Source: Roseomonas sp.
Lineage (GTDB): Bacteria; Pseudomonadota; Alphaproteobacteria; Acetobacterales; Acetobacteraceae
Direction: 5' to 3'
NCBI GenBank assembly: GCA_020249415.1
Contig: JADCFR010000115.1
Location: 1 to 6,287 of the forward strand
DNA: 6,287 nucleotides
Part shown: one piece after another, positions 1 to 5,729 of the stretch
Layout: each line of letters opens with the position of its first letter
Numbering within the stretch: position 1 is the stretch's first letter
Position numbers and translations under genes: made by a program
Notes under the pieces: generated by a model
What the model was told of the DNA's origin: nothing
Database searches by the model: none
What the model saw: only the letters and a program-made list of their open reading frames with translations

Positions 1-114
1 CGCGATTTGCTGAACCCGGAAGACGTGACCGTAGAAGCGATGGAGCCCTGCCAGCCGGCGGGCATTTTTACCCTGCTCAGCGTGCGTAATAACCAACCGC
101 TGCGCGTAGTATAA
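1..114 (+). CDS. C-terminal fragment of an unidentified protein
   Basis: An open frame enters from the left edge and ends at TAA (112-114), giving 37 visible residues that finish in LRVV. The tail has Pro/Glu/Cys spacing (EPCQPAG) followed by a hydrophobic stretch (GIFTLLSV), which suggests a folded beta-strand ending and not a random frame. No family motif is recognisable, so no function is given. It is in the same direction as the SDR gene that starts 27 bases after its stop, so the two may share a transcript. The frame could be spurious because only 114 bases are visible, but its continuity to the edge and a stop placed just before the next start favour a real gene end. Confidence 0.55.
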   Translation, partial: RDLLNPEDVTVEAMEPCQPAGIFTLLSVRNNQPLRVV

Positions 115-130
115 GGCGAATAAGTTCGCC
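115..130. other. Short hairpin right after the upstream stop codon
   Basis: GGCGAA (115-120) and TTCGCC (125-130) form a perfect 6-bp stem with a TAAG loop, directly abutting the TAA stop at 112-114. There is no T-run after it, so it is a poor intrinsic terminator. It lies 11 bases before the SDR start and could affect translation initiation or mRNA processing. A 6-bp stem can occur by chance. Confidence 0.25.
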
Positions 131-141
131 GTGGTGGCGGC

Positions 142-912
142 ATGACAGTAGAAAAGTCGCTGCCATTCGCCGGAAAAAAAATCTTGATCACGGGCGCCGG
201 CCGGGATTTTGGCCGCACCCTTGCAATCAACTTTGCGCGGCTTGGGGCCGACCTTTTGCTTTCCGCCCGCAAAATTGAGAACGCCCGCGCGACCGAGACG
301 ATGGTGCGAAGCATGCTGCCGGCTGCGAATATAGCGTGCTTCCCAATCGATCTTACCGATCAGCGGCAACTTGCTGGAGTTCGGGCTGAAATCGAAGGTT
401 TTACGGACCGGATCGACATTCTCATCCACAACGCGGGCTTTTGGCTCAGGGATGATTTCGTCGATACTCCCGATGATGACATCGTCAGCGCGGTGGCATC
501 AACCGCCACCGGCCCATTTATCCTCACCAAGCATCTCTTGCCGATGATCAAGCGTTCTTCGGCTGCCGATGTGGTATTCCTCAACGGTACCACCGCGTTG
601 CGTAACAATCTGCGCGCGATCAATGAAGCATTCAGCGCCGCAAAAGCCGCCCAAGCTTTATTTTCTGAGCGGCTGCGGCATCGTTTGCGGGAGAGCGGCG
701 TACGCGTGCTCACGATCTATCCTCCGGACTTCTACAACACCTCACCGCTTGATCCCACGAAGTGGGAATATCGCCGCGACGCATTCGAAGACCTTACTCT
801 GACCGCCAGAAACGTCTTCGACTGCATCCGCTTCGCATTGCTTCAGGATCGCATCTGCTCGATCGACGAGATCGTGCTCAGCAACAATAACGGCCGGAAT
901 CTCCGTAATTAG
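142..912 (+). CDS. SDR-family protein with degenerate active site
   Basis: This 256-residue protein has the length and layout of a classical short-chain dehydrogenase/reductase. The N-terminal nucleotide-binding motif is TGAGRDFG (T17-G24), where the usual middle Gly is Asp22. Arg43/Lys44 after the second strand would suit NADP(H), Asp70 sits at the adenine-contact position, and HNAG (96-99) is the structural NNAG-type motif. The catalytic tetrad is mostly gone by my hand alignment: the Asn position reads Thr121, the Ser position Thr150/151, and the Tyr of YxxxK is Phe164 (FSAAK); only Lys168 remains. The PG motif after the sixth strand is PP (194-195). The family normally does NAD(P)-dependent carbonyl/alcohol redox chemistry; this member may be a pseudoenzyme, a regulator or have altered chemistry. 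ATG 142 is the first start after an in-frame TAA at 121-123; the ribosome site is weak (GGTGG). It is less GC-rich than the central genes. Confidence 0.88.
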   Translation: MTVEKSLPFAGKKILITGAGRDFGRTLAINFARLGADLLLSARKIENARATETMVRSMLPAANIACFPIDLTDQRQLAGVRAEIEGFTDRIDILIHNAGFWLRDDFVDTPDDDIVSAVASTATGPFILTKHLLPMIKRSSAADVVFLNGTTALRNNLRAINEAFSAAKAAQALFSERLRHRLRESGVRVLTIYPPDFYNTSPLDPTKWEYRRDAFEDLTLTARNVFDCIRFALLQDRICSIDEIVLSNNNGRNLRN

Positions 913-942
913 ATCTTCTGCGGGAGGTGTATGACCCGGAAC

Positions 943-968
943 TGACGATCGGATAGGGGAGATCGTCA
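943..968. terminator. Hairpin between convergent genes, possible bidirectional terminator
   Basis: TGACGATC (943-950) and GATCGTCA (961-968) are perfect 8-bp inverted arms around a 10-base loop. The right arm contains the aminotransferase stop codon (966-968 on the minus strand), and the SDR gene ends 30 bases to the left. The position between two genes that face each other fits a shared transcription end. Neither side has a clear T-run, so termination is inferred from position and symmetry only. Confidence 0.4.
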
Positions 969-2123
969 CACCAGCCTTCCCGGCACGGCGGCAATCACCG
1001 CTTCCTCGGCATTGGCGAAAGCGAGCCGCAAATGCCGTTCCTGGCCGGGGCCGAAGAAGCTGCCGGGCAGGCCAAGCAGGCCTCGGTCAACCGCCAAAGC
1101 CTCGGCGGTTGCTTCAGAATCTTCAGCACCATCAGGCAGGCGCAAATACGCGAAATAGGTGCCAAGCGCATCAATGCGCCAGGCATTCACCGGCGCCATG
1201 GCAGCGCGAAAGGCCTCAGCCCGCGCGGCCATGATGGCGCGATTGCCCGCGCGCCAATCCCGCAAGGCTTCCACCCCCCAAGCCAGCGCGATTTGCGGCG
1301 CGCGCGGCGGGCAGATTTGCACCGTATCAATCGCTTTCGCCAATTCGCGCTGAAACCCTGCCCCCGCCGCAATGGCGCCCACGCGATGCCCCGGCACGCA
1401 ATAGGCTTTGGAAAATGAATAGAGATGCACAACATGATCCTGCCATGTCGCATCCTGGAACAGCCCATGCGGCGCGCCGGCGGCTTCCGGGATGAAATCG
1501 CGATAGGTTTCGTCCAGCACCAGCCAGGCACCGTGAGCGCGGCAGAGCTTGGCGAATTGTGCGACAAGCTCGGGTGAATAAATGGCGCCGGTCGGGTTGT
1601 TCGGTGTCACCAAAACAATCGCGCGCACGCCTTGCATCAAGGTTGCGGCCAAGGCCGGATCGGGCAGAAAGCCATCCTCGGCCCGGCAGGGCAAACCGCG
1701 ACAGGGAATGCCAAGCGCTTCGAGCGCCATGCGATGATTGAAATACCAGGGCGCGGGCAGCATCACCGCATCACCGGCACCCGCGAGTGTCATCATGGCC
1801 AGCGTAAAGGCCAGATTGCCGCCGGCGGTGATGGCGATATCGGCAGCGCGGATCGGCGCTGCATAGGCGCGCGCCATATCGGCGGCCAAAGCGTCTCGCA
1901 AGGCGCCCTCGCCTTCAATCGGGCCATAGCCGGCGCATGCCGCATCTCCCGCAGCAGCAGCAAGGCGCGCCAGTAAATCCGCATGCGGCGGATAGCCCGG
2001 CACGGCCTGAGTCATATCCAGGACTGGCCCGGCGCCGCCCTGATAGCGGGCAGCCCAGCCGCGCACGGCGGGAATGGGCGGGGCGCCGGTGGCGCGGATG
2101 CGTGGGGAAAGCGGCAAATCCAT
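966..2123 (-). CDS. PLP-dependent aminotransferase, class I/II (fold type I)
   Basis: This 385-residue protein should be a cytosolic enzyme moving an amino group between an amino acid and a 2-oxo acid. All signature elements are present in order: an AGYGP segment (64-68), NNPTG (175-179) with the cofactor-ring Asn, DETY (204-207) with the Asp that pairs with the pyridine nitrogen and the Tyr, SFSK (236-239) with Lys239 as the Schiff-base lysine, Arg247 (HRVG) for cofactor phosphate, and Arg366 (HLRL) for the substrate carboxylate. Length is typical for the aspartate/aromatic-type superfamily, but the substrate cannot be read from sequence. ATG 2123 is the only plausible start: an in-frame stop lies 6 codons upstream, with no clear Shine-Dalgarno. 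It starts 61 bases after the glycosylase stop on the same strand, so the two are probably co-transcribed. Confidence 0.93.
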   Translation of the reverse strand: MDLPLSPRIRATGAPPIPAVRGWAARYQGGAGPVLDMTQAVPGYPPHADLLARLAAAAGDAACAGYGPIEGEGALRDALAADMARAYAAPIRAADIAITAGGNLAFTLAMMTLAGAGDAVMLPAPWYFNHRMALEALGIPCRGLPCRAEDGFLPDPALAATLMQGVRAIVLVTPNNPTGAIYSPELVAQFAKLCRAHGAWLVLDETYRDFIPEAAGAPHGLFQDATWQDHVVHLYSFSKAYCVPGHRVGAIAAGAGFQRELAKAIDTVQICPPRAPQIALAWGVEALRDWRAGNRAIMAARAEAFRAAMAPVNAWRIDALGTYFAYLRLPDGAEDSEATAEALAVDRGLLGLPGSFFGPGQERHLRLAFANAEEAVIAAVPGRLV

Positions 2124-2184
2124 CGGCGCAGGGAACCATCACAAGCGGGCGGCGTCCATGGGGCGCGCTCTCAATTGATCTGGC

Positions 2185-2847
2185 CTATGCCTCCCCCGCC
2201 GGACGGCCTGTCACATGGCGCCAATGATGCCAAAGCAGCCGCGCCGCCGTGGACCGCCAGGGCGACCACATCATCGCAAGCGCTGCCAGCTCCCTTGGCT
2301 TGGGGCGTTCCGGCAGGCCCCGCAGGACCGCCAGCGACGCCGCCAAGGCCAAATCGCCTGCGGGAAAGATATCCGGCCGATCATGGCCAAAGAGCAAATG
2401 GACCTCTGCCGTCCAGGGGCCGAAGCCCGGAATGGCGGCAATGGCCGCAACCGCCGCCTCATCCGACAGGCCCGCCAGTCTTGCAGCGGAAAGCCTGTCT
2501 TCGGCAAAAGCCTCAGCCAAGGCGCGGGCATGGCGCAGCTTCGGGCGCGATAGCCCGGCGTGACGCAGCGCATCATCATCCAGCGCCAGCAGGCCGATGG
2601 GCGTCAGCGCCCCGGGCAGGGCAGCAAGCCGGCCCCAAATGGCCGTAGCCGCCTGATTGGAGATCATCTGCCCGCACAGGCTTCTGAGCAGGCCGGCAAA
2701 GCCCGCTTCCCGCCGGCGCCAGGGCAATGCGCCGGCGGCTTCGGGAATGGCCGCCAGCTGCGGGTCTAGGCGCGCCAAGGCCGCAAGGGCCTCAGCGGCC
2801 CAGGGCGGCGCATCCGCAGCCAGCATGGCGGTGGGCGGCTTTGTCAT
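2185..2847 (-). CDS. DNA-3-methyladenine glycosylase II family protein (HhH-GPD)
   Basis: This 220-residue protein should excise alkylated bases (3-methyladenine and related lesions) from DNA, starting base-excision repair. It carries a helix-hairpin-helix segment IPGFGPWTA (139-147), a Gly/Pro-rich turn and the catalytic Asp165 in PAGDLAL; that Asp is the residue that defines HhH-GPD glycosylases. An upstream helix, GQMISNQAA (59-67), matches the segment that commonly reads GQQIS-x-x-AA in this family; the second Gln is Met here. It is shorter than E. coli AlkA (282 residues) and lacks that protein's N-terminal domain, as many family members of about 200-220 residues do. ATG 2847 is the first ATG after an in-frame stop at 2875-2877; the upstream GGGC is a weak ribosome site. 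It leads a probable operon with the aminotransferase and is divergent from the two-component genes. Confidence 0.9.
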   Translation of the reverse strand: MTKPPTAMLAADAPPWAAEALAALARLDPQLAAIPEAAGALPWRRREAGFAGLLRSLCGQMISNQAATAIWGRLAALPGALTPIGLLALDDDALRHAGLSRPKLRHARALAEAFAEDRLSAARLAGLSDEAAVAAIAAIPGFGPWTAEVHLLFGHDRPDIFPAGDLALAASLAVLRGLPERPKPRELAALAMMWSPWRSTAARLLWHHWRHVTGRPAGEA

Positions 2848-2883
2848 GCGCAGTGCATAGCGCTTGCCCGCCCATCAAAACAG

Positions 2884-2918
2884 TGATGCGCCCCGGCGCA
2901 TAAGGCCAGGGCGCATCA
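2884..2918. promoter_or_regulatory. Heptamer repeat cluster: candidate operator or leader hairpins
   Basis: TGATGCGCCC (2884-2893) and GGGCGCATCA (2909-2918) are perfect 10-bp inverted arms around a 15-base loop. The loop itself holds another GGCGCAT (2895-2901), so ATGCGCC at 2886-2892 can pair with either of two GGCGCAT copies (2895-2901 or 2910-2916, 15 bases apart). Read on the minus strand, the large stem is followed after two bases by TTTT and lies 36 bases before the glycosylase ATG. This could be a protein operator, or a leader RNA with two exclusive hairpins, one of them terminator-like. Function is inferred; the symmetry is seen directly. Confidence 0.4.
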
Positions 2919-3024
2919 GCGGAGACAGGGCCGGGAGAGTTTGGGGGCAGGTCAGGCCCTGATCCGATACCTCTGCAAATGGGACGGAAATATTGCTGGC
3001 AAAAGGCATCGGACATGCCAAAGT

Positions 3025-3039
3025 GCAACGAACAGCAAC
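3025..3039 (+). promoter_or_regulatory. Phased GCAAC direct repeat, possible regulator site
   Basis: GCAAC occurs at 3025-3029 and 3035-3039, exactly one helical turn apart, 72 bases before the response-regulator start; a third copy is at 3063-3067, out of phase. OmpR/PhoB-class regulators typically bind tandem direct repeats spaced 10-11 bp, so autoregulation is possible. Two 5-mers are weak evidence. Confidence 0.2.
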
Positions 3040-3111
3040 CGGCACGGCGCCAGACACATTTCGCAACATGCGCAGATGAACCACGCCACAAAACCACTCA
3101 TGTTACGGGGC

Positions 3112-3831
3112 ATGGAAAACGCACCGCATATCCTGATCGTTGATGATGATCGCGAAATCCGTGATCTTCTGTCCCGCTTTCTGGAAAAACAGGGCCTGCG
3201 CGTGAGTGCCGCACGCGATGCCCGCGAAGCGCGTCGGCTATGGCCGCTTGGGCGCTATCATCTTGTTGTGCTCGACCTCATGATGCCGGGCGAACCTGGT
3301 CTTGATTTCGCGCGCTGGCTGCGCACTCAATCCGATGTGCCCATTGTGATCCTGACCGCGATGGGTGAGGAGACGGATCGCATCGTGGGGCTTGAACTTG
3401 GCGCCGATGATTATCTGGCAAAGCCCTTCAACCCGCGCGAATTGCTGGCGCGCATCCGCGCCGTTTTGCGCCGCGCCTCTGGCGATGGTATCGCCGCCAA
3501 GGAACCACCCGCCAAGGTCATCAAGTTTTCCGGCTGGACCCTGGAACCGACGCGCCGGAGATTGCTCAATCCCGATGGGGTGGAGGTGCCGCTGACCGGC
3601 GGCGAATATGAATTGCTGCTGGTGCTGCTGGATCGGCCCAATCGCGTGCTGACGCGCGATATGCTGATGGATCTGCTGCGCGGGCGGCAGGCCGGGCCTT
3701 ATGATCGCGCGATTGATGTCGCGGTGTCACGGCTGCGGCGCCGCCTGGAAGATGATGGCCGCAACCCCGCCCTGATCAAGACCGTGCGTGGCGGCGGCTA
3801 TGTGCTGGCCACCACGGTAGATCGTGGCTGA
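3112..3831 (+). CDS. OmpR-class two-component response regulator
   Basis: With the start chosen here the protein is 239 residues, the usual OmpR-class length. The receiver domain (about 5-120) has acidic DDD (11-13), phosphoacceptor Asp55 in LDLMMP, Thr82 in LTA and Lys104 in AKPF. The C-terminal winged-helix DNA-binding domain (about 137-235) shows the LTGGEYELL helix (161-169), the DVAVSRLRRRLE recognition helix (202-213) and the RGGGY wing (226-230). Phosphorylation by the adjacent kinase should control its binding to target promoters. The frame is open back to 2941, with ATGs at 3076, 3100 and 3112. I prefer 3112 because ACGGGG lies just upstream and because residue 1 then falls at the normal distance before the first receiver strand (HILIVDDD). 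It overlaps the kinase gene by 8 bases. Confidence 0.95.
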   Translation: MENAPHILIVDDDREIRDLLSRFLEKQGLRVSAARDAREARRLWPLGRYHLVVLDLMMPGEPGLDFARWLRTQSDVPIVILTAMGEETDRIVGLELGADDYLAKPFNPRELLARIRAVLRRASGDGIAAKEPPAKVIKFSGWTLEPTRRRLLNPDGVEVPLTGGEYELLLVLLDRPNRVLTRDMLMDLLRGRQAGPYDRAIDVAVSRLRRRLEDDGRNPALIKTVRGGGYVLATTVDRG

Positions 3832-5188
3832 AGCCGCCCCTGTCGCCGCGCCCCCGCGGCGGCGCTGGTGGCCTGGCAGCCTTGGTGGCCGTACTGCCGT
3901 TGCGCTGATTGTGGCACTCATGCTGGTGCAGGCGGCGGGGCTTACGATCCATGCCTTGGATCGTGTGGATTTGCAGCGCTTTGTCCAGGCGCGGGAAATC
4001 GCCGGGCGCAGCCTTGGCGCCTGGCGCGCGGCGGTGCTCTCGGCGCCAGATCGGCGCGCGCAAATCATCGCCGATCTTGATCTGCCCGAAGGGCTGACGG
4101 TGGATTTGGATCTGGCGCCGATTGTGCGCCTGGGCGCGCCACCGGTCTCACCGCATATTCTCAGGCTGTTTCGCTTGGATTTGCTGGCGTCCGGCCCGCC
4201 AAGGCTGCGCCCGCGCGAAATCCGTATTGCGGAGCTTGGCTCGGCCGGGTTTGCGGCATCGCTGCGCCTGCCGGATGGGCCTTGGCTCAATCTCCGGGCA
4301 TCCTTGCCGCCGCCGCGGCCTTGGCATTCGGATACTTTCCTTGCCGCGTTTTTCGGCATGACGCTGGCGGCGGTATTGCTGATCCTTTGGGCGGTGGCGC
4401 GGCTCATGCGCCCGGTGCGGCTATTGGCGGAGGCAGCGAATAGGCTCGGGCGCGATGTGAATGCGCCGCCCTTGCCCGAAGCTGGCCCGACCGAGGTCGC
4501 CACCGCTGCCCGCGCCTTCAATGAAATGGCTGCGCGCATCCGGCTTTTTGTGGCGGACCGCACGCAAATGCTGGCGGCGATTGGGCACGATCTGCGCACA
4601 CCGATCACGCGGCTGAAACTGCGCGCCGAATTCATGGATGATGATGAACAGCGGCGCAAAATGCTCGCTGATCTGGATGAGATGGAAGCGATGATCGGCG
4701 CGACCCTCGCCTTTGCGCGGGATGATGCGGCGACGGAACCGGCAACCCAGATGGATATTGCGGCGCTTTGCCGCACCGTGGCGGATGAGGCGAGTGACGC
4801 GCATCCCGATCAGGCAGAGAAAATCAGCTATGAGGGTCCGGACAAGCTGGTGATCCGCGCCAAGCCCTTGGCCTTGAAGCGCGCCATCGCAAACCTGGTC
4901 GCGAATGCACTGAATTATGGTGGCGCGGCGCGGCTTACGCTCGCGCAGGATGGGGCGAGCCTGGTGCGCCTTGCCATCGCCGATGATGGCCCCGGTATTC
5001 CTGACGCGGAGCTGGAGGCGGTATTCACCCCCTTTCGCCGGCTGGAGGCCAGCCGCAATCGCGAAACCGGCGGCACCGGGCTTGGGCTGACCATCGCGCG
5101 CAATATCCTGCGCGGCCATGGCGGCGATGTGGTGCTGCAAAACCGGTCGGAGGGCGGCTTGATCGCGGTGGCAAGCCTGCCGGTTTGA
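3824..5188 (+). CDS. EnvZ-like membrane sensor histidine kinase
   Basis: This 454-residue inner-membrane protein starts with GTG inside the regulator gene, an 8-base overlap that implies translational coupling. Order of parts: a cytoplasmic Arg/Trp-rich start, TM1 (about 23-45), a periplasmic sensor region of roughly 125 residues (46-170), TM2 (about 172-194), a HAMP linker (about 193-245), and a dimerisation/phosphoacceptor helix with His255 in GHDLRTPITRLKLR. The ATPase domain follows, with N-box Asn357/Asn361 (NLVANALNYG), G1 DDGPGIP (387-393), an F-box around FTPFRRLE (401-408) and G2 GGTGLGL (416-422). All catalytic residues are intact, so it should autophosphorylate and pass phosphate to the upstream-encoded regulator. 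The HDLRTPITRLKLR type is that of EnvZ-class proteobacterial kinases. The periplasmic part matches no sensor fold I recognise and has no cysteine, so its signal is unknown. Confidence 0.95.
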   Translation: MAEAAPVAAPPRRRWWPGSLGGRTAVALIVALMLVQAAGLTIHALDRVDLQRFVQAREIAGRSLGAWRAAVLSAPDRRAQIIADLDLPEGLTVDLDLAPIVRLGAPPVSPHILRLFRLDLLASGPPRLRPREIRIAELGSAGFAASLRLPDGPWLNLRASLPPPRPWHSDTFLAAFFGMTLAAVLLILWAVARLMRPVRLLAEAANRLGRDVNAPPLPEAGPTEVATAARAFNEMAARIRLFVADRTQMLAAIGHDLRTPITRLKLRAEFMDDDEQRRKMLADLDEMEAMIGATLAFARDDAATEPATQMDIAALCRTVADEASDAHPDQAEKISYEGPDKLVIRAKPLALKRAIANLVANALNYGGAARLTLAQDGASLVRLAIADDGPGIPDAELEAVFTPFRRLEASRNRETGGTGLGLTIARNILRGHGGDVVLQNRSEGGLIAVASLPV

Positions 5189-5198
5189 GCATTTCCCC

Positions 5199-5218
5199 GC
5201 CAAGCGGGATTGCTTGGC
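5199..5218. terminator. Hairpin between convergent kinase and DUF2141 genes
   Basis: GCCAAGC (5199-5205) and GCTTGGC (5212-5218) form a perfect 7-bp stem with a 6-base loop, 10 bases after the kinase stop. A second small palindrome, TCGAT-AA-ATCGA (5219-5230), follows immediately and abuts the DUF2141 stop codon. Genes converge here, so a bidirectional transcription end is likely. There is no strong T-run on either side, so strength is uncertain. Confidence 0.5.
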
Positions 5219-5230
5219 TCGATAAATCGA

Positions 5231-5683
5231 TCAGTAGCGCAAGGTAATGGCAAGCCTGGTGACATGCCCTGCGGCGACGCTGAATTTATTGGCGTCGAAG
5301 GTTGGTGCCGACATTCTGGGCATCACATTATTGCTGACGCCAACGCCTTCGGTCGGCATACCGAGAAAATTCGTATCGGCTCGCCCATTGCCATTGGTGT
5401 CATGCACCACGGCGATGGCATAGGTTCCTGGCGGCACGTTATCAAATATGCACAGCGCTGCGCCGGCTGCCGGTGCCACGCGCAGAATCCTGACGCTGGG
5501 CTTGTCCGATTCCAGCGGAAATCCAGCCGCTGAGGAGAATAACGCGCAGCCCACCATGCCTTGCGCATTCGAAACGCCCGAGACCGCAGCTTCAATCCTG
5601 CCGCCGGATGAGGCGGATGCCGTGGCGGCGATGCCGATCATGGCGCAGGCAAGCAGTAGCGAGATATGGTGCGGGGTTGTCAT
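5231..5683 (-). CDS. DUF2141 family exported protein
   Basis: From ATG 5683 this is a 150-residue protein with a hydrophobic N-terminal signal (about 7-22) and a likely signal-peptidase site after ATASA (20-24). The mature part is a small beta-rich domain with the hallmarks of DUF2141: the PPGTYAIAVVHD segment (84-95), an Asp/Asn-rich turn DTNGNGRAD (95-103), then GMPTEGVGVSNN (108-119). The molecular role of this family is not established; it is probably periplasmic or surface-located. The start is supported by AAAGGAAG (5691-5698) seven bases upstream. The frame is open further up, with ATGs at 5713 and 5725. The 5725 ATG overlaps the SDR stop as ATGA and would add a lysine-containing N-terminus better suited to a signal peptide, so the true start is uncertain. 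Confidence 0.88.
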   Translation of the reverse strand: MTTPHHISLLLACAMIGIAATASASSGGRIEAAVSGVSNAQGMVGCALFSSAAGFPLESDKPSVRILRVAPAAGAALCIFDNVPPGTYAIAVVHDTNGNGRADTNFLGMPTEGVGVSNNVMPRMSAPTFDANKFSVAAGHVTRLAITLRY

Positions 5684-5690
5684 GGCGATG

Positions 5691-5698
5691 CTTCCTTT
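5691..5698 (-). promoter_or_regulatory. Shine-Dalgarno of the DUF2141 gene
   Basis: On the minus strand this reads AAAGGAAG, seven bases before ATG 5683. It is the clearest ribosome-binding site in the window and the main argument for the 150-residue form of the protein over the longer in-frame starts. Confidence 0.6.
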
Positions 5699-5705
5699 CT
5701 TGTTG

Positions 5706-5729
5706 TTGATCATGGATTTGATCATTGAT
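5706..5729. repeat. 12-bp tandem duplication at a gene junction
   Basis: TTGATCATGGAT (5706-5717) is followed by TTGATCATTGAT (5718-5729), identical at 11 of 12 positions. It covers the SDR stop codon (5722-5724) and part of the gap before the DUF2141 ribosome site, and creates two in-frame ATGs (5725, 5713) for the DUF2141 frame. Probably a replication-slippage duplication. Confidence 0.6.

Larger units (their letters stand above)
2848..3111. other. Divergent intergenic region with repeats, no gene
   Basis: This 264-base stretch separates the minus-strand glycosylase start from the plus-strand response-regulator start, so it must hold promoters for at least one direction, likely both. I could not identify convincing -35/-10 boxes by eye. 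It contains the heptamer repeat cluster at 2884-2918, a small inverted repeat GGCAT-N5-ATGCC at 3005-3019, and phased GCAAC repeats at 3025-3039. Open frames that cross it show no family motifs and look like shadows. Confidence 0.6.

Noticed and set aside
1983..2648. 221-residue plus-strand frame across the aminotransferase start and the glycosylase
   Set aside because: It is low-complexity Pro/Arg/Ala/Gly, has no family features, and runs antisense to two well-supported enzymes.
2941..2970. Possible sigma-70 promoter TTGGGG with CGATAC
   Set aside because: The -10 match is poor (TATAAT versus CGATAC) and the spacer is 18 bases; not better than chance in this region.
2941..3111. N-terminal extension of the response regulator from the earliest ATG at 2941
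   Set aside because: The added residues show no domain and would push the receiver domain 57 residues in; 3112 fits the family length and has a nearby GGGG.
3727..4776. 349-residue open frame antisense to the regulator end and the kinase
   Set aside because: It is Ser/Arg/Ala-rich with no motif, lies opposite a kinase with every catalytic box intact, and is a usual shadow of GC-rich coding DNA.
4421..5203. 260-residue minus-strand frame opposite the kinase catalytic domain
   Set aside because: No motif or plausible start context; it is explained as a shadow of the kinase codons.
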